This document shows, piece after piece, positions 24,601-35,708 of a DNA stretch of 64,000 nucleotides. A program made the position numbers and the translations under genes. Numbering within the stretch: the first letter of the stretch is position 1; every line of letters starts with the position of its first letter. Origin of the DNA: Trachythela sp. YZ-2020 (taxonomy: Eukaryota; Cnidaria; Anthozoa; Malacalcyonacea; Clavulariidae); NCBI GenBank assembly GCA_016169945.1, contig JADLSH010000388.1, positions 2,514,001 through 2,578,000 of the forward strand. Reading direction: 5' to 3'. Under the pieces are notes generated by a model that had not been told where the DNA came from, searched no databases, and was given only the letters and a program-made list of their open reading frames with translations.

Positions 24601-27600
24601 AAAGAATCCAGAGACGTGCCACCAAGTATATTCTGAACCTTCCCTTCACTACATCAGTTTCGTACAAGGAAAGGTTAATCAAAACCAATCTTTTGCCAAT
24701 TAGCTACTGGCATGAATATCTAGACATGTTCTTTTTCTTCAAAGTTGTGAATGGCTATACAAATTTAAATCCTGAAATAATTCCAACCCTTTGGCAGTCA
24801 ACTAGAACCAGGTCTAACTTAAACAATCTTCAATACTCAGTTCGCCATTGCAAAACTACTACTTTTCAAAACTCATTCTTTAATAGATCTGTGAGAATAC
24901 GGACTCTCGTTAACGAATATGATAATTTCAATACCAACAATCCTAATGCGTTTAAATCTATTTTGTTTGACTATTACTTTGCTGCCTTACAATCCGCATA
25001 TGAACCTGACGACCCTAGAACATGGAAAACAATTTGTGTAAAATGTAACTCTGTCCGTAGCCTCTTGAAGATTTCGTGTTGTTTTTAATCTGTAATTAAT
25101 GTTTGTTTATTGTACGTTGGGCCCGCAGTAATTGGCGCTGCTGTTGCGGATACCCTGCCATCGTGTTTCTTTATAGTTTTCTGTGTATTTTATTAGTATA
25201 ATTTTAACAATTTCTTATTGTATAAATATGGCAAAGCTAATAAAAAAAATAAATAAAAAAAGACCAGTGCCCATCAGTACTGTCTATGGTTTTAAATTTG
25301 AGGCCCATAGTGAAACACATGTGTTAGCTGTCTTACTTCAAAATGTCAAGTCACAAATCTCCAACGTAAAATTTCCTGTGGCTCTTTCAAATTTCCTAAG
25401 AGCGGCACTCCACTATTCTCCAGGCCCATAGTGAAACACATGTGTTAGCTGTCTTACTTCAAAATGTCAAGTCACAAATCTCCAACGTAAAATTTCCTGT
25501 GGCTCTTTCAAATTTCCTAAGAGCGGCACTCCACTATTCTTTTCCACCCCTGACAAACTTCGCTATTCTCTTGCCAGGTCGCAGTGGAAGTAATGATGTT
25601 ATATTCAGATGATTATGAAACGACGCAAGCATATTGTGGCGAGAATGTTAAGGCAAAGTTAAAAGGCATTGAGGAAGAAGTAGGTTTAAAGTAACTCTAT
25701 CTGTATAAAGTCACTTCATTCAATTGGCGCAGATTTTTCAGATGTCGTTTTTCTAGGGATTATACCCCCTGGACAATCCGTCTGCACACGTTAACGCACA
25801 AGTTGTGACAAGCCTGCAGCAGACTTGTACCAATGCTATTTCAACAACTTGTTATCAAGATGTGTTTGCACTGCCTGTTTCCAGCTTGTCGACAAGTTGT
25901 GAACAGCTAGTTGGCAACTCGCTGCAAGGTTGTTGACTCAGCAGTCTTGTTACCGGTTGTTCCAACAACTTGTTATCGTCCTGCAATTCAACACCTTGCT
26001 AACAAGTTGCGAGTGACAAATTTGTTGCAACTTGATAAAATGACAACATTGCCACAACTTATTGGCAAGCTTGCTACAAGTCTGTTGCGAACACATCTTG
26101 TTGACAAGATTGCGAGATTTTCACGTCTGTAAGATATGAATGTCTGTAGCCTTTTAAGCAAATTTGCATATATGTTAGGGTTTAAAGGTTCTGCCCACGG
26201 ATGCTCATTTTTTCTGTGTTTTGATACACCAACGGTCTGTCAGACCGTTTAATCTAAATTTAACCTGAAAAATTCCTTTGTTTGTCTTCCTTAAGGATAT
26301 ATCGCCAGGATTTGTTCTCTGTAATCCTTCGTCACTTTGTCATACCGTCAGGATATTTAATGCGCAGGTATACATAAATTTAGTGTTACGTTCTTAATTT
26401 AAAGTTCAAACGACTAAATCAGGGGCGCCCGGACTACGACGACAGTGTGTGTGTGTGGGGGGGGGAGAGTTTCCCCCGGGGGAGTTTCCCCCGTCTCACT
26501 TCGCTCAAAGAGCAAGCTAGTCAAGTGTTCCGTCATGTAAAGCAACACTTCGTATTGATAGCGGCGGAGATGTGGCTTAATAAGATTTTTAATGCTTTCT
26601 TGTCTTTGCTTAAAAAGATGGAGATTATTTCATTCTTAAACAAACATAGACTGCGCTCATCCTTAGAACAATTTACCTGCAGGGACGCCGAAGCGATAGT
26701 TGAGCAGAGGGGGGGGGGGGCAATGCGGACATAAGGGCAGTCGAATTTTAAATTTCAGCTCATTTAATCGATATTTCTATGTACAAATAGATCTAAACAA
26801 GTACAAAACGAAAACAATAGAAAATTGGCTTTCCCAATATGAACTAATCGTCTAATTTACAGTTGCATTCTCTCTTCGTTGGCAGTTTTATTATTGTTTC
26901 GTTTATATTAAAAAGGGCACTTTTGCTCCCCTTAGGAAAGGGAAGGAGGACTCTCTTACCTACGCCTCTCCCGCGTCCCTGAATTGAAGCCAGTTTCCCA
27001 CTAGGCGAATTTGTTTGCGCGAAGCAAATTTTTATTTTGTCAGCATCGCTTTTGCCGACGTGATAAGAGCGATGCCGACAAAGGAACAAGTCGCTTGGCG
27101 CGAACAAATTCCCCCAGTGGAAAACTGGCTTCAGTTTGTTAGTAAGACGTTGTCTGACTTACCGTTTTACTCAATGAATTTATTTTTTATGCAATACATC
27201 ACACATCATCTCGAACTTTTTATTTTGAATGTTATGGGTTTTTTGTCTCTACTCTCTAGGTCGTAATACTGGAACATAAATCTATAATCTGTCCTGGATA
27301 CAGTTGTGTATTACACATACATAATGTTGTGGAGGAAGTAACGTTACTGGTACAGTAATTGCCTTTCGTGATATATCTATTACTTAGTATTTGTTCATTT
27401 ATATTCAAACCATCGTTTATCTTCCAGGGTATAATAGCACTAATAGATAAGAAAACAGGAAAGAAAAGTCAAACACATCCAAGGTATAATTCAAATTTAA
27501 ATAGAGAATAATACATGAGTGCGCGGAAATACCAGATTTATTTCGAGTGTTGAACATAAAGGACAGTCTTTTCAAATAAAATAAAATAAAAAAATATATC

Positions 27601-28456
27601 CATTTTCATAAACTTCAAAAGCGATAATTTTCACATGTGAGATTATCATAAATAATCTCACATGTGAGATTATCAGTTTTATCAGTGCTCGAAATCTCTA
27701 TAAAGCACTATACTTTATATAATAAAAAGTAATAATTTAAACCCGTCACGATCACGAGCACGTGTCGATATTTCTCTGTAATCAGTAAAGGAGATCCAGA
27801 CTATTTCACATCCGTGACGATGATTTGATCCTGCGCGAGTAAATGAAAACCGACGATAGGCAGATAGCCTGTCAATGGTTTCATGGTTGTAAAACATTCG
27901 TTACAGCTTTGTTACACATGAGTTAAACAGCTACCATGCAAAGGCTTTCAGAAATTATTGACGTGGGGGGTTGCTCCAATCGCCCCCCCTGTTTTATTTG
28001 CCTCCTGTATACATGATGACTTTGATTGTATTGAGATTTCTTTGTCGATTTTGCTCTTCAGATTTGTAAAACAAGATCAAATATGTGTGGCTAAATTTCA
28101 GACCGACGGTATCGTATGCATGGAAACGTTTGCAGAGTTCCCTCAAATGGGGAGATTCACTCTTCGAGATGAAGGTAGGTTGGTCTTGTATACAGCAAAG
28201 AGACGCGCATGGGTAAAGGGTCATTCATAATTATCAACATTTTCACCAGCCTACAAACCGTACGCTCTGGGAGGGGATGGGGACGGGGTCAAGAAAAAGA
28301 GTGGTCTCTGTGCGCTTGTGAAAATGTTATAATTGTGGATGACCCCTAAGGTATAAATATATGCATATTTATACTTATATATTATTATATCACCACTACT
28401 TTCTGTTTTTAGGAAAAACTGTTGCAATTGGGAAAGTGCTAAAATTGAAAGAATAA
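18688..28456 (+). CDS. GSPT1: Eukaryotic peptide chain release factor 3 (eRF3/GSPT), 19 exons, 564 aa
   Basis: Exons: 18688-18862, 20147-20227, 20448-20522, 20917-21033, 21760-21793, 21898-21975, 22084-22129, 22985-23119, 23195-23253, 23483-23578, 23654-23718, 23824-23905, 24227-24401, 25578-25679, 26296-26367, 27260-27349, 27428-27483, 28062-28174, 28413-28456. All phases agree. eRF3 is the GTPase that partners eRF1 in cytoplasmic translation termination. Residues 31-51 ([12 protein letters not shown]...) are the overlapping PAM2 motifs that bind poly(A)-binding protein, and they separate eRF3 from the related Hbs1. An acidic linker follows to about residue 140. GTPase motifs: GHVDAGKS (147-154), the GKTVE switch I segment (203-207), DAPGH (224-228), NKMD (286-289) and a SGL segment. 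C-terminal beta-barrel landmarks are [16 protein letters not shown] and [15 protein letters not shown]. The length is near the animal norm (about 570-640). The TAA stop overlaps an AATAAA (28452-28457), which may be chance. Confidence 0.96.
18975..19507. repeat. ~19-bp C-rich minisatellite (cccctcacccctctattaag)
   Basis: About 27 imperfect units of cccctcacccctctattaag lie in eRF3 intron 1. They are more variable on the left and homogeneous at the right end (19430-19507). The strand bias (C and T only, with ATTA) is strong. Confidence 0.9.
21060..21715. repeat. TGGTA-type pentanucleotide repeat
   Basis: Roughly 650 bp of degenerate tatgg/tgtgg/tatga units lie in the eRF3 intron between exons ending at 21033 and starting at 21760. 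A block of non-repetitive sequence interrupts it at about 21205-21290. It produces a false His/Ile/Pro-rich reading frame on the minus strand. Confidence 0.88.
22466..22628. mobile_element. Foldback MITE, AGGCTGATTTCCATTC termini
   Basis: The element is near-perfectly palindromic, with outer arms aggctgatttccattcagtg and a central hairpin around 'gagccctcgac'. The two halves differ at only a few positions, suggesting recent origin. It lies in the eRF3 intron after the exon ending at 22129. Confidence 0.85.
24530..25258 (+). mobile_element. 5'-truncated non-LTR retrotransposon (LINE) 3' end
   Basis: An open frame to 25088 encodes the region downstream of reverse-transcriptase catalysis in LINE ORF2 proteins: [31 protein letters not shown] and a FFFFKVVNG stretch, then [15 protein letters not shown]. 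This is a typical C-terminal end of CR1/L2-like polyproteins. The catalytic core is absent. About 170 bp of 3' sequence ends in an A-rich tail (ctaataaaaaaaataaataa). It lies in the eRF3 intron after exon 24227-24401, in the sense orientation. The absence of stops suggests a fairly young copy. The left border is approximate. Confidence 0.78.
25301..25540 (+). repeat. Perfect 121-bp tandem duplication
   Basis: The segment beginning aggcccatagtgaaacacat at 25301 is repeated from 25422, apparently without a mismatch, ending ggcactccactattct in both copies. It lies between the LINE tail and the next eRF3 exon. Confidence 0.9.
25783..26131. mobile_element. ACACACGTAAAAA-family MITE, near full length
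   Basis: It runs from 'gcacacgttaacgcacaagt' to 'gcgagattttcacgtctgta' and contains the shared 'cagcagacttgtaccaatgc' and 'caacttgttatc' cores. The termini are degraded. It lies in an eRF3 intron. Confidence 0.75.
26985..27133. mobile_element. Foldback MITE, TGAAGCCAGTTTCC termini
   Basis: The arm tgaagccagtttcccactag pairs with the inverted agtggaaaactggcttcag. Inner 'gaatttgtttgcgcg' sequence also returns inverted. It lies in an eRF3 intron. Confidence 0.75.
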
Positions 28457-30405
28457 AGAATATATAATTCCTTACTGTAGCAATATCTGCGGCGAAAGCA
28501 ACATAGAAATTGTGGAGATGCTGCGACCTTTATATATATACAGTAATATTTATAGTCTAACATCAGTATAACTAAAATTGTATTGTCGTTAGTACTCAAA
28601 GTGAAGCCAAAAGATGGGAATAGTCGTCGGACGTCAGTTTCAGATCCCTTAAACTTTGAGCTGGTTCAAATTTTGCTGAGAGTTTGTGAGAGTTTTCCCT
28701 CGTTTGACCGGTACGCGTGGTAATATCCTACAGTCAACTTTCATGCAACTCTTGTTCCCGTTTGACCAGGGCACGAGAGTTGATGAAACTCTCATGCAAA
28801 CTCTCGCTTCATGCTAACTCATCAATTCTCATCCTCGTTTCATCTCGTCCCATCTTTTTTGGCTTCACTTCGACACTTCGTATTCAGGCGATACCGAAGA
28901 ATTGTCGCAGAACTTTCTTTTATATGCTGATGCAATGAAATTCCCTTCGATTTGGGCAACACTTATACCTCGCGTAGGCTGCACGGACAGCAACAACGCG
29001 GTGGCTAAAACGGCCTAAAACAGAAATATATATATTCTGTGCAAATTCCACAAGGATTTGGTGTTAGGTTCGGCTAAATTCAGGCCATACCAAATTCAGC
29101 CATGCAATTATAAGAGAGAAACAACGCCAACGGTGGCATTATTTTTAAAGTTGTAGTGAATGATTGTCATTGAATAGTTTCTTGTTTCTCTTTGTAAATG
29201 TATTGAAATTTTGTAAAGCTACGTTTAAACGCTGTGAATTGTCGGGCCGATTTAAGATTCACTCAAAGATATTTGAAAAATTATCAGTAAACGTGTTCAG
29301 AAAATATCACCAACTAACAATAGTGGCCATTGACATTGTAGCAAAACTCTGTAGCACAACCCAAAATCGGGTGACAAATCGCATTGCGTAAACGCACCTT
29401 TATTAAGCTACGATGAAATGAATAAATTGCGTAACAAATTGTTGTGTTATCTCAGGTTTCTTGTATATATTTTGTTGATAATGAACGTTCTCATCTTAGA
29501 CCCAAGGAACTTGTTCATATGAGCCTAGGTTACCCAACCTCGTACCCAAAGGGTAGCCTTGGGTTACCCATGTCCCAACCAGAAAGGACCCTGGGTACGA
29601 GGTTGTGGGTTACCCACCTGAGAGCTTGTTCATATCAGTGAGACTTAAGGCTCTTTTCCACTCGTCGCAAAACCAACTCGCAAACTCGCTGCGAGTTCTT
29701 GCATGTAATTAAAATATACTGTCGAGCATTGTGATTGGATGAAAGTACTCGCAGCGAGCTTGCGAGTTGGTTGAGAGCGACGAGTGGAAAAGAGCCTCAA
29801 CAGGGATACAGGATACTCATCGTTGGTGAGATCTGCATGTCACGACCTAAGCACACAAAAATATGAGAGATAAGCCAGCCTTGTGGTTTGTATACGAAGC
29901 GATACAATTTGCAGTCTAATAGCCATATTTAGTAAATGTCAATATGAACTTTGTGATCATAAACTCGCGTGATGTAGGCCGCCGATGCATGTGGTAGACA
30001 GCTTTTTGAAACGGGGTGAAAGTCCGGCTCCGACCCACCTGACGTGATATAGTTAACAGCGTAATCTCAAATTACCACCCTGGAAAATCACTGATTCGCG
30101 GCCGTATTTAACCAAAACCCTCAGCCTTTGACCTCGTTTTTCATAGCTTGGTTCTTAGAACAAAGTACTCATTTAATTGAAGGTTTCCTTTTTCATTCAT
30201 TACCTCTAAAATGTTAAAGTTAAGGTAGTTTTCTAGCAGTTTGCAAACAGAGCGCCTTTTTAGAAATGTGTGCACGAACGAAATAAACGTGTTACGTTCG
30301 TGACATCACGCGATGAAGGACTTTGAGCACGTTCTGAACGATGTTATTTTACGTACTTAGAATTTGCAAACAATCAGTACAAAGAACAAATTGAACGTCG
30401 AGAAA
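28457..30405. other. Intergenic region between eRF3 and sphingosine kinase
   Basis: No gene was recognised. It contains an inverted-repeat element (28596-28880, arms with 'agtgaagccaaaagatggga'), a diverged MITE with 'tgtcgggccgattt' arms (29215-29395, related to 61087-61262), a small 'cctcgtaccca' hairpin (29545-29606) and the AAGGCTCTTTTCC MITE (29647-29798). The kinase promoter is presumably within the last few hundred bases. Confidence 0.7.
29647..29798. mobile_element. Foldback MITE, AAGGCTCTTTTCC family, second copy
   Basis: This is the same family as 5188-5338, with arms aaggctcttttccactcgtc and a centre in opposite orientation. The right arm is slightly shortened near 'ttgagagcgacgagtgg'. 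Confidence 0.85.
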
Positions 30406-33400
30406 ATGGATGTACAAAATAATTTGTACTTTAAAGACGTTTTTACTCTTGGTCCAAGCTTTAAAAAAAACTTTACTGTCTCTTTAACAAGTAGTTCAAT
30501 AACTTATGAATCCAAATCGTCGGAAACTAATCAAAAAGTTCACTTGGAAGACGTTATAGGCGCAACAGTGACACAATCTATAAACGCGGACAATGGAATT
30601 GAATGGGCTTACATTCATATTTTCTCTTATCCTTTGAGGAAAAGAAAGTTTTCTAAAGAAGCAAGAAGGCATAGAGTCGAGTATGTGTTTTCTGTTTCGG
30701 GCAGAGACAATTCTAGCGAAAATTTAGAGACAGCTGAAGCATGGGTTAGATGTATTAAATGGCTTTTAATAAAGAATTTCGATGTAAATTTGCCCACAAA
30801 ACAAGGTTTGTTAAATGTCTTTTGTTCTATTTTGGAACTTGTTTACGCCTGGAATCGTGTGATATTTTTGTTTGCAATGGAAATAACTGGATAAATTTTA
30901 CGAACTGGCTATTCGTACCGGCACCCGTAAGCAAAATCTCTTTGCTAATCGTTAATTCGTACGGCATAGATCCGACATTTCACTAACTTGCTTACTTTAA
31001 TACTGTCCGGTTGTCAAAATTAAAATTTAGGAACTGCTTCCCGAACACAAAACTAAAACCTAAACACAAAACATGAGTCCTTCATCACAGAGAAAACGAA
31101 AAAAAACTTAGATTGCTGAAACCTAAAAATAGCTCAGTGGTGTGTCAATGTTTTCCCACTATACAGCGAGTGACGGCTGAAAACCACATTGTTTATTTTT
31201 GGGTATTGAACTGCCTGAAAAGGTATTTTTATTGTTTTTTAGAATGATAAGTCGTTTTTGAAAGAGCATGAATATTCCACAATTTGTGCATTGGCAGCAT
31301 AGAGATTCCGTACGAATAGCAAACTGATTTTACAATACGTGTGCCGTACGAATAGTATTGATAACTTGATAAATATTGTTCATGTTTTGAAGTGATGTAA
31401 AGTACTATTATTAAAGTCGCGTTTCGTAATATAGTATAAAATATTACTCGGTATTTAGATATATTTTCAGGAAATTTAATACACCGCATGTACATTGTCT
31501 AAAAATATGTTTAGTTGATGTCTTTGTGAGGTTCTTCAGCTGTTCATAATATTATGTTGACACTGAATTGTGCTTTCATGCAAGCAGGTGTTACGTACAG
31601 GGTACTTAATTAATATGGAGTTGCAAACATAATTGTTCTATTCATAATTTGGTTGTTCGATGAATGTATAGACACCGGATGTTCTAAACGGGCTTCGTAC
31701 AACCGGCCACTGAACATTTATTTTCCTTCAATTCCATTACATATCTCTCCCTCCCCTACTGTTGAGAACCTTTTTCCAACAAGGATCAAGGTTACTCAAG
31801 TAAGGTTATCCAAAGTCGCCCAGGATTACCTAGCTGATTTGGCAGGTTTCATAACATTTACGTGTAGCAACCTGTCGCATATTTTTGTAGGTCTTTGTAA
31901 TGATTGCATTTAAATGTAAAAATAATTCTTTATAGTAAAAAATATTTTAAAGACCAACCCACAACCATTATTGAGTAGTCATTTCCTGCCACTTATGTAA
32001 AATATGCATGCCAATTCTGTCTAACATCTGATATTTTACTCCTCGTGGGGTAACATTTGGGTGTTAATTATGGGTCAGAGTAGCCCCTACAATGTATCAT
32101 CAGGATATTTTCAACACTTCTTGAAAAGACTCTATGTATGCCACTGATAGGTGCCTCGTTTTGGCAGTGCCCCCTCCCCCACTATTGAGATGCTTCTGTG
32201 GCCTTTGAGTGGGTATATTGGAGTTTAGTTTAATTGGGTTTGTCACAAATAATTACATCATTTCTACAAGACCATATGGATACTTTACAATAACAATAAC
32301 TATAAACTATTTAAATGACATTTGGTTACAAGACAAACATAGTTATGACAGGAAAAAGGATAGGGTGCATGGCAGCTGACTGTGTGTAAATAAATATGGA
32401 ATGATTGAAACAATACTGTGCCCTTGAGAGATATTGTGGAATGTGAGACACCACCCAAGCTTGAAAAGGGGTCTACAGATGCCCCCAGTTTGAAAGGGGC
32501 CCCTCTCCCTTTCTAGTGTCCATTACACACGTAAAAATCTCACTTAGCTTGTGAACAATGTTGTCATTTTATCAAGTTGCTACAAGATTGTCACTCACAA
32601 CTTGTTAACAAGTTGTTGAATTGCAGGACGATAACAAGTTGTTGGAACAACTTGTAACAAGTCTGTTGAGTCAACAACCTTGTAGCAAGTTATCAACAAG
32701 CCGTTGACAACTTGTCAGCAAGCTGGGAACAAGCAGTGCGAACACATCCTGATAACAAGTTGTTGAAACAACATTGGTACAAGTCTGCTGCAGGTTTGTT
32801 ACGACTTGTGCATTTTTATGTGTGTACTCCCTGAATACTACTAAGAATGTTTATTTATATCTGTTTTCAAATTAGACCATCCACCAAGACAGCAGTATCT
32901 TATTTTCATCAATCCATTTGGTGGCAAAGGATCCGCTGGGAAGTTGTTTGACAAGAAAGTCAAACCTATGTTGGACGAGGCTGATGTTCATTATGAGCTT
33001 AGAGTCACAGGTAATTATGGTTTCTCCTTGCCCCGTTGTCCCTTTCACTGTTCCCCCACACCTACCCCTGCACTCACCAAACATCAGCACACCACCACAA
33101 TGCAATGCATCAGAAAAGTTTGAGATAAAAATCTCCTATATACACTCGCTACCGCAGCAATAAATGAGCAAAAGTACACTTAGCATATTCTATTCTACCT
33201 TATGCAAAACTATCTTATGCACTCAGAATACATGGGTCATGCTAAAGAAATAATTCAAAGTATGGAAGTTCTAAAGACGTTTGATTGTATTGTATGTTGC
33301 AGTGGTGATGGAATTATTAATGAGGTATAATTATCCTTTTGTAAATAGATTTTTCATATTTCATATTTTTTTATAATATCCGAGGTGGACAGGAAGTACA

Positions 33401-35708
33401 ACCCAATTGACAAAGGTCTCACAAAGACTCTCTCTTTGACAAGTAAAATCATATGGCATTAGGCAGAGTAATCGTCCACCTCGCCTGCAAGAACCATGCC
33501 GTTTAATGAGCTAAAGAAATTGTATGCTGAATTTATTTGTATATCAACACATCTTTACCATGTCTAGGTAATCAATGGATTGATGAGTCGTTCGGATTGG
33601 CAAGAAACCATTAAAACTCCCATTGGTCATATTCCATGTGGTTCTGGAAACGGACTGTGTGCAGCTTCATTACATCATTCTGGGTAACATATTTCAACTA
33701 AGCTTAACTAGAACTAACATTATTACTCTATCAGTTCTTCCACACTGTTCTCCCTAGAGATCCAGTATCGGAGCCGTCCCTAATTAATACTGGTCTGGTG
33801 TTACTACTGAAGGAAACCAGTGTACTCAGAAAAAACCTGTGGTATTTGGCAGAGTCAAACCAAAGCATTCTTCTCTCAGCCACTAAAGGCTGGCGCACCC
33901 GAGACCTATGTTCTTAGCAAAATTTCATTCGTGACCAATTCCGTAATGGCTATAGTGTGTGTCGACAGTGTCGTCCACACACATATAACCTTTGTCATTT
34001 GTGGCATATGAGACAAATATCTGAGGCGAAATTATTATCAGGCAATCGCATGTTACAGGAATCAAAACCCAGTTGCAGAGGCAAAATAGGCACATGGCAG
34101 AGGCAATAGGTACCATGTTGCCACCAACATGTCCCATATTGAACTCCATGCTGTATCAATTGAGTGTACGTGGCACATATGTGTAATAGGATATTGCTAA
34201 AGTACTAAAAATTGCAAAAAATTTCTTCTGATCAACAAAGGGGTGGAAACAATCTTAGAAATAGTACATTTTTGGAAGAAATTTTGGGCAGTTTAACCTA
34301 AAATGATGGCATTCACAGCGCTTAAATTTTAAACTCGATTTGGGGAGCTTATAAATAACTTTGAACCACAGCTTTGAATGCTCTGACATTTTGCTGAAGA
34401 GCTAGGACTGTTAAAATGTAGTCGTATCATAGTAAATTGGCATATTTTGTGGCATAAGTTATGGGCTAATTAAAACTATATATTATTATATTTTCCAGTG
34501 AACCGTTTGATATGATAAGCGCAGTATTTACAGTGCTAACTGGTGAAGATTGGCCATTGGACATCCTGAAAGCTCAAACTCCAAAGCCCGAGCCACATTA
34601 TTCTTTCTTGTCTATCGTGTTTGGTATTGTAGCAGATGTCGACATTGAGTCTGAGAAGTATCGTTGTATGGGAGATTTTCGCTTTTCTTTCATGGCTATT
34701 AAGAAGATTATGCAGAAACAACCTTTCTCTGGTAAATTGTGGTACCTTCCAGTTGATAATAATGGTTGTGTAACTGGTACTAGTATATGTAATTCGCATG
34801 GTGAGTCAGACTCGCATGGTGGTGAAATTTGTGATGGTACAATGGCGACCAAAGAGGAAGGGGGTAGTGAAGAACAACGGAAATTGGAAGATGGTCATTT
34901 GAGCGATGGTCATTTGAAGGATGGTGTTTTGAACGATGGTATTTTGGATACGTCAAATTCAGATCATTCAGGTGATGCTGAAATTTCTGATGGTACATTG
35001 AAATACAAAGAGGAGAGTAGTGAAGACCAACGGAATTTGGAGGATGGAAAATTAGATGATGGTATTTTGAACGATGGTATTTTAGACAAGTCTAAATCGG
35101 ATCCTCCAAGCAATGGACCTGTTGAAATCTCTGATGTCACAGTAAAAGGTAAAGAGAATAACGTAGATTATCAGAATTTGAACGATGGAAAATTAAATCA
35201 TGGTAATATCAGCGATGGTAATGTGAGCGATGGTGTTTTACGCAATGGGAGTCTAGCTAATCGTAGACCTGACGTCCCTAATAAGGTTATGCCAGATTTC
35301 CATGAACCGATTCCTGAGTCTTGGAAAGTAATCGAAGGTGATTTTATTGGTTGGTTATTTGTAAGTACATCTCATATTAGTAAGGATGCTTTCTGTGTTC
35401 CTGAGGGGATATTTGGTGATGGAGTGATTCATTGTATGTGTTTAAATGGTGACATAACCCGGTCAGACCTGTTTGACGTGTTAGCGAAACTGGAAAGAGG
35501 CGAACACCTGAACGTGCATGGTGTGCACATGTTCAAAGCACGTGCCTTCAGGATCGAGCCATATTCAGAGTCTTCTAAGGTTATCACAATTGATGGAGAG
35601 CAGCTTGAGTGGGGCAAGTTACAGGCCGAGGTGTATAGAGGACTGGGACGGGTTAGATGTCGTCGACCGGCGAATAAAATAGCGATGAACAGTGAATTAC
35701 AATTTTAG
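30406..35708 (+). CDS. SPHK: Sphingosine kinase with a repetitive Asp-Gly insert, 5 exons, 652 aa
   Basis: Exons 30406-30805, 32876-33010, 33227-33324, 33568-33683 and 34499-35708 join in phase. The enzyme phosphorylates sphingosine to sphingosine-1-phosphate using ATP. The N-terminal 133 residues resemble the lead-in domain of sphingosine/ceramide kinases. The catalytic domain shows INPFGGKGSA (145-154), the nucleotide-binding SGDG (204-207, with the expected catalytic Asp 206), GLMSRSDW and PCGSGN. FGIVADVDIESEKYRCMGDF and a C-terminal DGEQLEWG (615-622) are specific to sphingosine kinases as opposed to ceramide kinase. Between the two conserved blocks, residues about 335-515 form an acidic insert of [S/N/E/K]DGxL pentads, listed separately. 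The insert position matches the variable loop of vertebrate SPHK proteins. The start is the ATG at 30406, in a good context. Confidence 0.94.
32525..32825. mobile_element. ACACACGTAAAAA-family MITE, near full length
   Basis: It starts acacacgtaaaaatctcact and ends gtgcatttttatgtgtgt, giving inverted termini. The interior has the nested 'aacaagttgttggaacaact' palindromes. It lies in intron 1 of the sphingosine kinase, 50 bp before exon 2. Confidence 0.8.
34800..35250 (+). repeat. In-frame repeat encoding DGxL pentads in the kinase
   Basis: The coding sequence is built of about a dozen 15-nt units of the type gatggtNNNttgNNN, giving EDGHL, SDGHL, KDGVL, NDGIL, EDGKL, DDGIL, NDGIL, NDGKL and SDGVL. 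They are grouped in three larger blocks of roughly 45 residues, each starting with a KEE/KYKEE/KGKEN linker and a YQ/EQ/DQ-x-L step. Sequence quality and frame are intact through the last exon. Confidence 0.85.

Noticed and set aside
18688..28456. Hbs1-like ribosome rescue GTPase instead of eRF3
   Set aside because: The PAM2 motifs near residue 31-51 and the LRDEGKT end of the barrel match eRF3/GSPT. Hbs1 lacks PAM2.
30364..30405. Upstream start of sphingosine kinase at a TTG codon
   Set aside because: Non-ATG initiation is unlikely here. The ATG at 30406 is in a good context and begins the conserved part.
30406..35708. Ceramide kinase
   Set aside because: The VADVDIESEKYR and C-terminal DGEQLEWG segments are of the sphingosine kinase type.
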